This document shows positions 1 to 7,830 of a stretch of 11,974 bases of DNA, one piece after another. The stretch's first letter is position 1; every line of letters begins with the position of its first letter. The DNA is from an uncultured Chromatiaceae bacterium. GTDB taxonomy: Bacteria > Pseudomonadota > Gammaproteobacteria > Enterobacterales > Alteromonadaceae. The stretch is taken from NCBI GenBank assembly GCA_946481195.1, contig CAMLNG010000061.1, positions 1-11,974 of the forward strand, read 5' to 3'. Under the pieces are notes generated by a model that ran no database searches, was not told the origin of the DNA, and saw nothing but the letters and a program-made list of their open reading frames with translations. A program made the position numbers and the translations under genes.

Positions 1-378
1 ATAGACACCAGGCTCAAGCATAATCTGCTGGCCAGGTTTGGCGCTGCTCAGCGCTTTTTTCAGACTGGCAACATCAGTGACGACAATCTGCCCGCCATGC
101 TGCGCGGGCGTGAAATCCGGATGCGCACCGGCACCATGCCACTGCGTCGGGTCAAGCTCACGGAAAAGATAGTTTTTCTGCTCAAAACGGCCAAAAAAAT
201 CAAACAGCGGTGCGACAAAAGCCACACTTGGATAATTAACCCTAAGGTCAGCCGCCACTTTCTGACTGTAAAGCGGCAATGGCAAACCGAGCCAATAAAT
301 ACTGCGCGCCCAAATCAGCAGAATCCCCAGCAAGGCGAGATTGGCGACAACCCCGCTCCAATAAAAATACTTACGCAT
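1..378 (-). CDS. Membrane-anchored right-handed beta-helix protein, N-terminal part only
   Basis: The first 126 residues are visible; the rest lies beyond the left edge. The start ATG (376-378) is preceded by GGAG six bases upstream on the minus strand. Residues about 7-27 form one hydrophobic segment (WSGVVANLALLGILLIWA), which reads as an N-terminal membrane anchor. A linker follows, and then residues about 95-126 read IVVTDVASLKKALSSAKPGQ and continue QIMLEPGVY. This is the typical entry strand of right-handed parallel beta-helix proteins of the polysaccharide-lyase/pectin-lyase-like fold, in which a position-by-position 'ADLRAAL..A.PGD.I.L..GTY' segment opens the helix. The gene follows the PLP decarboxylase by 45 bp on the same strand with no terminator between, so it is probably the third gene of that operon. 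Such proteins occur in exosortase/exopolysaccharide clusters and may bind or cleave polysaccharide. No catalytic residue lies in the visible part, so the activity is unknown. Confidence 0.75.
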   Translation of the reverse strand, partial: MRKYFYWSGVVANLALLGILLIWARSIYWLGLPLPLYSQKVAADLRVNYPSVAFVAPLFDFFGRFEQKNYLFRELDPTQWHGAGAHPDFTPAQHGGQIVVTDVASLKKALSSAKPGQQIMLEPGVY

Positions 379-423
379 CAAAGACTCCGCTGCTAAAAGC
401 AGTCATACCGTTCTGGCAGTATT

Positions 424-1689
424 TCATAACAAGATTTCCGCTACCGCACCATGGCTTAAAAAAGCCTGTGGGCTGGCGCTGGCGCCATAAGCGCCGGATT
501 GCAGCACGGCAAACCAGTCACCAATGTCCGGCGTGGGCAGCAACACCTTGTCCGCTAATACATCCAGCGGCGTGCACAATGGCCCGACGACCTGCAGTGG
601 GCCAGCCACCGGCTGGTCGAGTTTATTCGCCAGTACTACCGGGTAATTGCGCCGCACCACCTGACCAAAATTGCCTGAATTGGCCAGATGATGGTGCAGA
701 CCGCCATTAGTCACGACAAAAGTGCTGCCGTGCGATGTTTTGATATCAATGACACGACTCAGATAAACCCCGGCATCGGCCACCAGATAACGCCCCAGTT
801 CCAGCACCAGCTCAAGCCCGGCAATGCTTGGCGCAAACTCATGCAGCAAAGCCGTCATGCCAGCGCCAACGGCGTCGAGATCTAATGGCTTGTCGGCCGG
901 AAAATACGGTACGCCAAAACCACCACCGAGATTAAAAAAGCGTAAATCCGGGCACATTGGCCGTAATTGGGTAAGTAACTGCAGGCTTTGCCGCTGACTT
1001 TGCAAAATAGCGTCGGCATGCAGGTTCTGCGAACCACAATAGAGGTGAAAGCCAACGAGCTGCAGCGGTCCTTGCTGCACTTCAGCCAGCAGTGCAAACA
1101 CCTGACTCTGGTCAATACCAAATGCTTTGGCTCCACCGGCCATTTTCATGCCGGCGCCTTTAAGTTCAAATTCCGGATTAATCCGAAGCGCGACCTGCGC
1201 TGTGGTATTTGTTTCCAGGCAAAGACGCTGCAGCCGGCGCATTTCATTGGCCGATTCCAGATGGACGACGCAACCGGCTGCGATTGCAGCGGCCAGCTCT
1301 GTATCGGTTTTGCCAGGACCGGCGAAGCTGATTTGTGAAGCCGTCATACCACTTTGCAGAGCCAGTAAGAGCTCACGCCGTGACGCCACATCCATGCCAT
1401 CGACGAGGCTTGCCATCTGCTGTACCACAGGGCCATAGGGATTGGCTTTGACCGCATAATGCAGCTTCACCGCGGCCGGCAATGCATTGCGCAGTCGCTG
1501 CATTTTATGCCGCAGTGCCTGTCTGTCATAAGCGTAAAACACTTCGGCATCAAGCATTGCAGCGATCTGCGCCGGCGTTTTGCCACCAATACAAAGCATA
1601 CCGTCTGCGCAGCTAAAAGCATCGAGCGCAGTGGCTAACTGCGGCTGGGCACTCTGCTGGCTGCTGTCTAATTTGTCACTCAGCGGCAC
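424..1689 (-). CDS. PLP-dependent decarboxylase, exosortase A system-associated (LysA-like)
   Basis: This is a 421-residue fold-type III PLP decarboxylase related to diaminopimelate and ornithine decarboxylases, best matched by the exosortase-A-associated subgroup. Visible features are the Schiff-base lysine K81 in HYAVKANPYG, H215 in GFHLYCGSQN, the phosphate-binding glycine loop G255-G259 (GGGFG), E297-R300 in LELGRYLV (an EPGR-type motif with Leu for Pro), the C372/D376 pair in GPLCTPLD supplied across the dimer, and Y401 in QSGAYGAS. All key positions are present, so it should be active. The start is GTG (1687-1689) with AAGGA about nine bases upstream. The next in-frame ATG would remove 30 residues and has less support. 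The start lies inside the end of the ligase gene (14 bp overlap), which suggests translational coupling. The substrate is unknown. The companion ligase and carrier genes raise the possibility that the substrate is carrier-bound rather than free. Confidence 0.9.
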   Translation of the reverse strand: MPLSDKLDSSQQSAQPQLATALDAFSCADGMLCIGGKTPAQIAAMLDAEVFYAYDRQALRHKMQRLRNALPAAVKLHYAVKANPYGPVVQQMASLVDGMDVASRRELLLALQSGMTASQISFAGPGKTDTELAAAIAAGCVVHLESANEMRRLQRLCLETNTTAQVALRINPEFELKGAGMKMAGGAKAFGIDQSQVFALLAEVQQGPLQLVGFHLYCGSQNLHADAILQSQRQSLQLLTQLRPMCPDLRFFNLGGGFGVPYFPADKPLDLDAVGAGMTALLHEFAPSIAGLELVLELGRYLVADAGVYLSRVIDIKTSHGSTFVVTNGGLHHHLANSGNFGQVVRRNYPVVLANKLDQPVAGPLQVVGPLCTPLDVLADKVLLPTPDIGDWFAVLQSGAYGASASPQAFLSHGAVAEILL

Positions 1690-3211
1690 TGAAATATTCC
1701 TTATAAGTCAGACTTAATTGCTTGCGGTCCAGTTTGCCATTGACGGTTTTTGGCAATTGCTGCAGCTGCAACAAAGCTTTAGGCTGCATATAAACCGGCA
1801 AGGCTAATTTCAGTTGAGCTAAGATGGCTGCACAATCCTGCTGCTCTGTGGCACTGAACAACAGCAAAATAGCCTGATCGGCATTGGCCAGCGGCACCGC
1901 AATAGCAGCAACATCGGTAACGTCAGGTACCAGCGCATAAAACTGCTGTTCTACCTCGGTCGGACTGATACGAATGCCGGAACACTTCAGCATTTCATCC
2001 ATCCGGCCCACATAATACAAATCACCATCTTCATCACGACGTACCTGATCGCCGGACCAGACAGCCGCAGGCCTTTGCAGCACCGATTCTGGTAACAAAG
2101 GATCTGGCTTAAAACGCTCAGCGGTGACATCGGGCCGCCCCCAATAACCAAGACTCACCAGGGGCCCGCGATGCACCAATTCGCCCGGCTCATCAACAGC
2201 ACATTCAGTGCCGTCCGGTCGCAGTACCCTGACATCAGCAAATGGGATCGCCTGCCCGATAGAATCCGGCTTTTGCGCCAATTTTTCCGGTGCCAGATAG
2301 GTGGAGCGAAAGGCCTCAGTCAGGCCATACATCAGATATGGCTTTGCATTACTAAACAGTTGTTGCAGCCGACGTAGCAGCGCCGGTGGCATGGCACCGC
2401 CGGAATTAGTCCAAAGCCGCAAACTGTCGGCGCTGTGTTCCGGCCATTTCGCCTGCGACAATGCCGACCACAAAGGCGGCACTGCAGCCAGCACCGTCAC
2501 CTGATGTTGCTGCACCAGCCGCACCACATCCTGCGGTAACAGATAATCGGTCAGCACAACGCCGGCGCCAACAATCCATGCACTTAACAGCTGGTTGAGA
2601 CCATAGTCGAAACTAAAAGGAAGTAACGCTAACACCACATCTTGCTGGCTTAGCTGCAAATATTGACTGACAGACAGCGCGCCAAGCAGCAAATTCAGCT
2701 GCGAAACCACCACGCCTTTGGCAAGTCCTGTGCTGCCGGAGGTATATAAAATCGCAGCCGGTAAAGTGCTGCAGCCCCGGTCAACATGATCAGATGGTTC
2801 TGCGCTGTCAGCTGAATCAGGCTCAAACCAGGCAGCGCCCGGTGGTAATGATAAATCCGGCACCAGTTGCTGCCGGCGCAAGGCGGCAACGGCCAGCAAC
2901 CTGGGTTGGCAATCATGCACTATATGCTGTAACTGCTGCAGTTTCAGACCCTGATGCACCGGCACCACAATAGCTCCGAGGCTCCAGGCAGCGAAGAGCT
3001 CTATTACCAGTTCGCGCTGTTTCGGTAACAATAACAGTAGCCGGTCTCCGGCCTTCAATCCGGCGCTCGTCAACTCTTGCTGTCGCCGCTGCACTGCGGC
3101 CAACACTTGTGCAAAAGTCAGGCTGCCAGCTGCATCGGTCAGCGCCCGATGTTCCGGCCATCGCTTTGCAGCCTGCAATAATAAGCCGTGCAGAGAATCC
3201 GTTTGCAACAT
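1676..3211 (-). CDS. Acyl-CoA ligase (AMP-forming), exosortase A system-associated
   Basis: This 511-residue enzyme belongs to the ANL superfamily, which activates a carboxylic acid with ATP as an acyl-adenylate and passes it to a thiol of CoA or a carrier protein. The core motifs appear in order: the P-loop YTSGSTGLAKG (156-166), YGLTEA (295-300), the ribose-binding Asp D388 in WSGDQV, R403 in VGRMDE, the hinge before K409 in MLKCSG, and the catalytic C-terminal lysine K493 in NGKLDRK. The protein is full length with both N- and C-terminal domains. It starts at an ATG with AGGG upstream and is the first gene of a minus-strand run with the PLP decarboxylase. The acyl carrier gene diverges 143 bp away, a likely acceptor for the activated acid. 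The family is recognised as exosortase A-associated. Its substrate is not known and cannot be read from the sequence by eye. Confidence 0.9.
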   Translation of the reverse strand: MLQTDSLHGLLLQAAKRWPEHRALTDAAGSLTFAQVLAAVQRRQQELTSAGLKAGDRLLLLLPKQRELVIELFAAWSLGAIVVPVHQGLKLQQLQHIVHDCQPRLLAVAALRRQQLVPDLSLPPGAAWFEPDSADSAEPSDHVDRGCSTLPAAILYTSGSTGLAKGVVVSQLNLLLGALSVSQYLQLSQQDVVLALLPFSFDYGLNQLLSAWIVGAGVVLTDYLLPQDVVRLVQQHQVTVLAAVPPLWSALSQAKWPEHSADSLRLWTNSGGAMPPALLRRLQQLFSNAKPYLMYGLTEAFRSTYLAPEKLAQKPDSIGQAIPFADVRVLRPDGTECAVDEPGELVHRGPLVSLGYWGRPDVTAERFKPDPLLPESVLQRPAAVWSGDQVRRDEDGDLYYVGRMDEMLKCSGIRISPTEVEQQFYALVPDVTDVAAIAVPLANADQAILLLFSATEQQDCAAILAQLKLALPVYMQPKALLQLQQLPKTVNGKLDRKQLSLTYKEYFSAAE

Positions 3212-3278
3212 GCCAAGCCCTGTTAGTCCACGTCACCGGAACAAGCCATTTCACTGATAAATGGCAAGATTTTTCCGG

Positions 3279-3296
3279 CGGCAAAACACTTTGCCG
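3279..3296. promoter_or_regulatory. Perfect inverted repeat, possible operator in the divergent region
   Basis: CGGCAAA-ACAC-TTTGCCG is a perfect 7-bp inverted repeat with a 4-base centre, midway between the divergent ligase and carrier genes. Its right arm contains the putative -35 element of the carrier promoter, so a bound regulator could block or assist that promoter. No T-run follows on either strand that would make it a good terminator. The operator role is inferred. Confidence 0.4.
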
Positions 3297-3317
3297 TTAA
3301 ATAATCTGTGGTAGAGT
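3291..3317 (+). promoter_or_regulatory. Candidate sigma-70 promoter for the acyl carrier/prsT pair
   Basis: A possible -35 TTGCCG (3291-3296) lies 15 bases before an extended -10, TGG-TAGAGT (TAGAGT at 3312-3317). The spacer is shorter than the usual 17 bases, and the extended TGn motif would partly compensate. Transcription would start near 3324, giving a leader of about 30 bases. This is the best candidate seen in the 143 bp gap, but it is not strong. Confidence 0.35.
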
Positions 3318-3344
3318 ACATTGAGCAAATATCTGATGTCCATT

Positions 3345-3348
3345 GGAG
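3345..3348 (+). promoter_or_regulatory. Ribosome binding site fixing the acyl carrier start
   Basis: GGAG sits six bases before the ATG at 3355. A TTG twelve bases further upstream (3343) is in frame, but it overlaps this GGAG and has no site of its own. The ATG is therefore the better start. Confidence 0.7.
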
Positions 3349-3354
3349 TTCACA

Positions 3355-3624
3355 ATGAGGGACCAACAAACTCAGACCTGGCAGATGCTTGAACAAATTC
3401 TGCACAGCGTCCTGGGGCCACACCAGCAGATCACCCCCCAAACGCCATTGCTCGGGGCCATTCCTGAATTCGATTCCAGCAGTATTATGACTATTCTGAC
3501 CCTGCTGGAAGATCAGTTTGACATCGTATTTGACGATGCCGAACTCAGTGCTGAGTTATTCAGCAGCACAGCTTCGTTGTACCAATTTTTACTGGGAAAA
3601 CTAAATTTGGCTTCGCCCAACTGA
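3355..3624 (+). CDS. Acyl carrier protein, exosortase A-associated
   Basis: This 89-residue protein has the size and layout of a phosphopantetheine carrier. Residues about 37-55 read PEFDSSSIMTILTLLEDQ, where the Asp-Ser pair (D40-S41) matches the DSL attachment site. Helix II follows (SIMTILTLLEDQFDIVFDD) and then an acidic helix III region (DDAELSAELFSS). Ser replaces the usual Leu after the attachment serine, as often happens in specialised carriers outside fatty acid synthesis. The start is the ATG at 3355 (see the ribosome site). The gene diverges from the acyl-CoA ligase and precedes prsT by 58 bp on the same strand. In this context it is the likely acceptor of the acid activated by the ligase and may present it to the PLP decarboxylase. 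That partnership is inferred, not shown. Confidence 0.85.
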   Translation: MRDQQTQTWQMLEQILHSVLGPHQQITPQTPLLGAIPEFDSSSIMTILTLLEDQFDIVFDDAELSAELFSSTASLYQFLLGKLNLASPN

Positions 3625-3637
3625 CAACCATCAACGC

Positions 3638-3658
3638 GACCGGCATTCAGGCCCGGTC
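3638..3658 (+). other. GC-rich hairpin between the carrier gene and prsT
   Basis: GACCGG (3638-3643) pairs with CCGGTC (3653-3658) around a 9-base loop. There is no T-run after it, so it is not a standard terminator. It could stabilise or process the carrier/prsT transcript, or it may have no role. Confidence 0.3.
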
Positions 3659-3682
3659 CTTGCTGTATAAAGGATTAAACAA

Positions 3683-6439
3683 ATGAAAAAAACACTTCTG
3701 GTCAGCTGTATTCTGGCGGCACTGGTCACACAGGGTTGTGGCAAAAAAGACGCGGCGCAACACCTGCAGGACGCACAAAATTTTATCAATAAACAAGAAT
3801 ATCCGGCTGCCGTTATTGAGCTGAAATCTGCGCTGCAGCAGGAGCCGGAAAACGCCAAAGTCCGGCTGACTTTAGGTCAGATTTATCTGCAGGTCGGTGA
3901 CGGTCTGTCGGCCAGCAAAGAACTGCAAAGAGCCAAAGAGTTTGGCGCTGACCTGAACGAGATTGCCCTGCCGATGGCACAGGCTTTTTTTCTGGCCGGC
4001 CAATTCCCGGAGCTGGCAAATCTTGGCAAAGAATCAGGGCTGTCTGCACTGAATCAGGATTACATCCGTTTGTATCAGGCACTTTCTTCAATTGAAGCGT
4101 CCGAAGCTACAGAGGTTAAAGCCGAATTGCAGGCGTTGTCGTCCAACAGCGACGCTGGTATTAAAGCCATGGCTGCGGCCCAGTTACAAATTATGGAACG
4201 CAAACACGATGTGGCACTGGCAGCACTGAATGAGATCCCTGCAGACAACCCGTTGTTTCGCGAAGGCTTGTTATTAAAGGCAAAATTACAAAATATCCTG
4301 GCGCAGTTTGACGCCTCAGTTGCCAGTTTCCAGCAATACCTGAAACTGAACCTGTCTGGTCATCAGGCCCGCTTGTTATTGGCCCAGACTTATGTTGCAC
4401 AAAATAAGTTTACCGAAGCCGGTGCTGAACTCGACAAACTGTTAAAACTCTTTCCGAAACAACCGTTGGCTAACTATTTAAAGGCCGTGATCGCCTTTGA
4501 AGCCAAAGATTTCCAGAAAGCCAAAGAACTCAGTGAAGTAGCAATTAACAGTGGTCTGAGTTCCGTCAGTACGCGGGTACTGGCTGCACTGGCAGCATCA
4601 CAGCTGGGCCTGAGCAATCAGGCGCTGAATCACCTGCAGGCAGTACGCGGTGAGCTGGATAGCTACCCGCCGGCACAAAAACTGTTTATCGCGCTGCAGC
4701 TACAAAGTGGCAACACCGATGTGGCTCAGCAACAGATCATGAAAAATGAATCAGCCGCCAATGACGTGCAGCTGGTAACAGCGACTGCTTTCCAACTGCT
4801 GAAACAACGTGCCAACGGCGCGGCGGAAGAGTTGATCAATAAATATGAAGCCGGATCTGAAGAAAAATCCGGGCAAGACCTGATTGCGATTGGCTCCATC
4901 AAACTCGGCATTCCGGGTCAGGAAGCTCAGGGTCTGCAATTACTTGAGCAGGCGGCAAAGCTGGCTCCGAAGGAGCAACAGCCAAAACTGCTGCTGGCTT
5001 CAGCTTACCTGCAACAACGAAAATTCAAAGAAGCCGAAGCCTTAGCCACCGAATGGCTGAATGATGAGGCCATGAAAGTTCAGGGTTTGAACATGCTGGC
5101 TTTTATTGCTTTGCAGCAAGATCAGGATGAAAAAGCGCTGAAATATATCGCCGATGCAGTGGCGGCAAAGAGCGATTTACCATTCACTTATTTGTTAAAA
5201 GCGGTGTCCGAACAAGCCAAACAGGATCCGGCCGCGGCAAAAGTGACATTAACCACACTGCTGGATAAACACCCTTCATACCTGCCGGCACTGGAACAGT
5301 TGTATGCCCTGACCCGTCAGGATACCGATAGCGCCGCTTTAAAACGGGCAGAAGCTTTATATAGCTCCGACAAGGCCAACTACAATGTGGCGGTCTTATA
5401 TGCCCGTATGCTGGTTGATCAGAAAAAGCAGGAACTGGCTTTAACTGTCCTCGAGGACGGCAAACAACCTGTGGCTGAGCGCCATGCCCTGCACTGGGCT
5501 TTATTGATTGAACATGAAAGGGTCATTAATAAAGACATCAAAAAGTCTCTGGCTTTGGCAGAACAGTGGTATCAGCTGAATTCAGCCGAGCGGGAATCGG
5601 TTTACAGTTATATCCGCTCGTTAATATTGGATAAACAGCTGACTAAGGCGCTGGCCGTATCAACGGATGAGCTGAAAAAAGCACCGGATGACAAAGTGTT
5701 GTTTGGTACACAAGTGCAATTACTGGCAGAAAACGGCAAGCACGCTGAAGCATTAAAACTGCTGGCAACTTTACCTGCTGAAGAAGCTGGTAAAGCTGAC
5801 GTGCTGTTTATCAAAGGCCGGATTTTATTGGCCGACAACAAACCCAAAGAAGCACTGGTCGCATTAAATGAAAGCTACCAGCAAAGCCAGGCAACGATGG
5901 CAGGCTTGATGATTGCCGATACTTATGAGCGCGCCGGCGAGTTGGACAAAGCGAAACAGTTTGTTGAGCAACATCTGACAACCAAGCCAAATGACGGCCC
6001 TTTGCAGCTGTTTTATGCCAATTTATTGCTCAAAAGTGATAAGCAAAAATCTATTGAGATGTTCAGTCAGTTGCTGAGTAAAGAGCCTGAGAATGTGGCA
6101 GTACTGAATAATTTGGCCTGGACCTTACTGGAAACCAATAAATTAGCTGAAGCGACCAGTCATATCGAAAAGGCAATGACATTGGCACCACGTAATCCTG
6201 ATGTATTGGATACTTATGGTGCAGTGCTGCTGGCATCCGGCAAAGTTGACCAGGCCATTCAGAAGTTTGAGGACTCGCTGAAAGTCCGGCCAGATCATGC
6301 GCCGGTCCTGTTGAATTACGCCGATGCATTAATCAAAAAAGGCGAAAAAGACAAAGCAAAAACTATTCTGGACAAGATTAGCGGCGATAAGTCAGTTTCG
6401 GCAGCACAAGTCAGTGCGTTAAAAGCCAAATTGAATTAA
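3683..6439 (+). CDS. prsT: PEP-CTERM system TPR-repeat lipoprotein PrsT
   Basis: This 918-residue protein matches PrsT of the PEP-CTERM/exosortase system in length and organisation. The N-terminus (MKKTLLVSCILAALVTQGCG) is a lipoprotein signal with the lipidated Cys at residue 19. Gln at -2 and Thr at -3 are unusual but allowed in the lipobox pattern. The mature protein is almost entirely tetratricopeptide helices: clear repeats start at about residue 38 (AVIELKSALQQEPENAKVRL) and the best ones fall at about 805-900 (LNNLAWTLLETNKLAEA, then YGAVLLASGKVDQAIQKFED, then NYADALIKKGEKDKA). It probably sits as a scaffold in the periplasm, anchored to a membrane, and serves export or assembly of the exosortase-linked polysaccharide or its sorted proteins; the exact role is not known. 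AAGGA eight bases before the ATG is a good ribosome site. It follows the carrier gene by 58 bp and ends at a strong terminator. Confidence 0.93.
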   Translation: MKKTLLVSCILAALVTQGCGKKDAAQHLQDAQNFINKQEYPAAVIELKSALQQEPENAKVRLTLGQIYLQVGDGLSASKELQRAKEFGADLNEIALPMAQAFFLAGQFPELANLGKESGLSALNQDYIRLYQALSSIEASEATEVKAELQALSSNSDAGIKAMAAAQLQIMERKHDVALAALNEIPADNPLFREGLLLKAKLQNILAQFDASVASFQQYLKLNLSGHQARLLLAQTYVAQNKFTEAGAELDKLLKLFPKQPLANYLKAVIAFEAKDFQKAKELSEVAINSGLSSVSTRVLAALAASQLGLSNQALNHLQAVRGELDSYPPAQKLFIALQLQSGNTDVAQQQIMKNESAANDVQLVTATAFQLLKQRANGAAEELINKYEAGSEEKSGQDLIAIGSIKLGIPGQEAQGLQLLEQAAKLAPKEQQPKLLLASAYLQQRKFKEAEALATEWLNDEAMKVQGLNMLAFIALQQDQDEKALKYIADAVAAKSDLPFTYLLKAVSEQAKQDPAAAKVTLTTLLDKHPSYLPALEQLYALTRQDTDSAALKRAEALYSSDKANYNVAVLYARMLVDQKKQELALTVLEDGKQPVAERHALHWALLIEHERVINKDIKKSLALAEQWYQLNSAERESVYSYIRSLILDKQLTKALAVSTDELKKAPDDKVLFGTQVQLLAENGKHAEALKLLATLPAEEAGKADVLFIKGRILLADNKPKEALVALNESYQQSQATMAGLMIADTYERAGELDKAKQFVEQHLTTKPNDGPLQLFYANLLLKSDKQKSIEMFSQLLSKEPENVAVLNNLAWTLLETNKLAEATSHIEKAMTLAPRNPDVLDTYGAVLLASGKVDQAIQKFEDSLKVRPDHAPVLLNYADALIKKGEKDKAKTILDKISGDKSVSAAQVSALKAKLN

Positions 6440-6460
6440 GTCCGTAACTCTGTGATGTGA

Positions 6461-6487
6461 AAAGGCTGCCTGGTGCAGCCTTTTTCT
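6461..6487 (+). terminator. Rho-independent terminator after prsT
   Basis: AAAGGCTGC (6461-6469) pairs with GCAGCCTTT (6475-6483) around a 5-base loop, and a T-rich run follows (TTTTTCTTTT, 6481-6490). It lies 21 bp after the prsT stop codon and closes the carrier/prsT unit. Confidence 0.9.
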
Positions 6488-6490
6488 TTT

Positions 6491-6915
6491 TAAGCACGAA
6501 GCATGTATACCATTCATCCGCCACGCAGGCAGAAGCTGCGTCGTTCTTATCATTGCTTTGCACTGGCTGATAATGGCAACTACTTCACGTTGAACCTTTG
6601 GTTGCAACCCGACTAAACCTGCAGCCAAATGCTCAGCAAAATCTGCAGTGTTCAAAGAATTACAAGTGTCGCTTAAGCTCAACCACAAGCGATGAATCGG
6701 CAGATAACTGAGTGCTGAGAATCATACGGCTAAGTCATACGGCAGTATGGTTTTCAGTTAGCTAGGGGAGTAGAAATCCCGGCAAAGGTAGCGGCTACAT
6801 CAAATTTACGGGCGCTGTATGTCTTATGACCATTTCAGCCACCGGCATAATTATCAGCATTCAGAATTGACCTACCCTCATAGGAAGGCAGAGAAAAGTC
6901 TTATAGATCGCGCAT
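6491..6915. other. About 425 bp without a convincing gene; possible decayed element
   Basis: No well-supported gene was found on either strand. On the minus strand an open stretch from about 6721 to 6500 reads FSALSYLPIHRLWLSLSD and onward for some 70 codons, with protein-like composition but no good start codon, no ribosome site and no family I recognise. It would end inside the prsT terminator. Small repeats cluster in the middle: TCATACGGC twice (6722-6730 and 6735-6743, 13 bp period), the inverted pair CATAC-GGCA-GTATG, the palindrome GGTTGCAACC (6600-6609), and two short stem-loops (GGGA/TCCC at 6766-6780, GTAG/CTAC at 6788-6798). This could be the worn remains of a mobile element or an unknown small RNA. 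Neither reading is strong. Confidence 0.3.
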
Positions 6916-6917
6916 AA

Positions 6918-6945
6918 AAAAACCGGGCTTTAAAGCCCGGTTTTT
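6918..6945 (-). terminator. Strong, symmetric rho-independent terminator
   Basis: AAAAACCGGGCTTT followed directly by AAAGCCCGGTTTTT is a perfect 14-bp palindrome with A- and T-runs on both sides, so it can end transcription in either direction. It lies 28 bp beyond the stop codon of the minus-strand PEP-CTERM gene and is most likely its terminator. Confidence 0.9.
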
Positions 6946-6972
6946 CATAAACACTTCAGTGCCTGTCGAGAA

Positions 6973-7791
6973 TTACTGTTTGTTACGACGACGCAGGCCT
7001 AACATAACCAGAGACAGACCTAACATGCCAACTGTTGCTGGTGCAGAAACTTTTGACATAGTCAGCTGAGCTAACAGTTCCAGTTGGTTAACAGTACCTT
7101 CGCGGGTAACCAGAACAATTGAACCATCTGGGTTCACGACTGATTGAGTCACACCTGACAGTGGGTTCAGTTTGAAAGTGATAGTGTATTGCTCTTTACC
7201 AGCTACAACGAATTTGATTGCTGGCAGGTTCAGTTTGATCAGGAAAGTATCGTCACAGCCTGTGCCTGACAGTTGTGGAATTGGGCAGTTAGCTGGATTT
7301 GGTACGTTTGGCGTTTCGTTGAACGTGATACCAACTTTGGCTGATTTTGAACCCAGTGGTGGATTCACCAGTGTGAACAGAGTTTCCAGATCTAAGGTGT
7401 ACAGTGAACGTGAACCTGCTGGAATTGTTTTGTTTGAGTGCGTGATTAAACCGGTTTGAACCCAAGCACCGTTAGTAACCAGAGTACCTGACTGTGAAAC
7501 GATGTTTAAACCGCTTTTAGCTGTAGTTGAACCCCAGGTCACAGTGTCATAGGCATTTGGCAGACCAGCTGCGCCAGTGAACGTTAAACCACAGCCGTTA
7601 GCTGCGTCTGTAGTGCCTGCAGCACAGTCATACACAGTACCGTTGGCTTGTTTGCTTGAAGAATTTACGCCATCTGCTAACCAGCCAGACTTAGTTGCAA
7701 AGTCCATTGCCGGGATGATTGCCGCTTGTGCAGAACCGATGAACGTAGCGATTGACAGAGCGCTTACTGATAAAAGAGTTTTGAATTTCAT
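6973..7791 (-). CDS. THxN-type PEP-CTERM sorted protein
   Basis: This 272-residue exported protein carries a Sec signal peptide (residues 1-23, probable cut after SAQA) and a C-terminal sorting region: VSAPAT (248-253), a short hydrophobic helix (254-266) and the basic tail RRRNKQ. This is the three-part PEP-CTERM architecture recognised by exosortase, but Ala stands where the motif's Glu is usual. The body has the features of the THxN family: a TWGS segment near 85-88, TNGAW near 106-110, and THSN at 117-120 followed by TIPAGSRSLYTLDLE. Two close Cys pairs (C56/C67 and C169/C179) could form disulfides. The protein should be exported, cut by exosortase and released or attached to the surface or matrix. 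The ribosome site (AAGGTGG) is good, a sigma-54 promoter precedes the gene, and a strong terminator follows. Codon choice looks biased toward preferred codons, consistent with high expression. Confidence 0.85.
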   Translation of the reverse strand: MKFKTLLSVSALSIATFIGSAQAAIIPAMDFATKSGWLADGVNSSSKQANGTVYDCAAGTTDAANGCGLTFTGAAGLPNAYDTVTWGSTTAKSGLNIVSQSGTLVTNGAWVQTGLITHSNKTIPAGSRSLYTLDLETLFTLVNPPLGSKSAKVGITFNETPNVPNPANCPIPQLSGTGCDDTFLIKLNLPAIKFVVAGKEQYTITFKLNPLSGVTQSVVNPDGSIVLVTREGTVNQLELLAQLTMSKVSAPATVGMLGLSLVMLGLRRRNKQ

Positions 7792-7830
7792 GTTACTACC
7801 ACCTTGTATTATTAACTGCCTTACCAGTGA

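Noticed and set aside
3343..3354. TTG start for the acyl carrier protein
   Set aside because: Its bases overlap the GGAG ribosome site that serves the ATG at 3355.
3638..3658. Terminator between the carrier gene and prsT
   Set aside because: The stem is only six pairs and no T-run follows, so the two genes are probably co-transcribed.
6419..6688. Minus-strand open frame of 89 codons across the prsT terminator
   Set aside because: It starts at TTG without a ribosome site, runs through a strong terminator and the end of prsT, and matches no family I know. I kept it only as part of the spacer description.
6765..6800. Riboswitch-like sequence (GGCAAAGGTAGCGG near small hairpins)
   Set aside because: It resembles pieces of the GEMM c-di-GMP riboswitch, but order and pairing do not fit, and no gene start follows on that strand.
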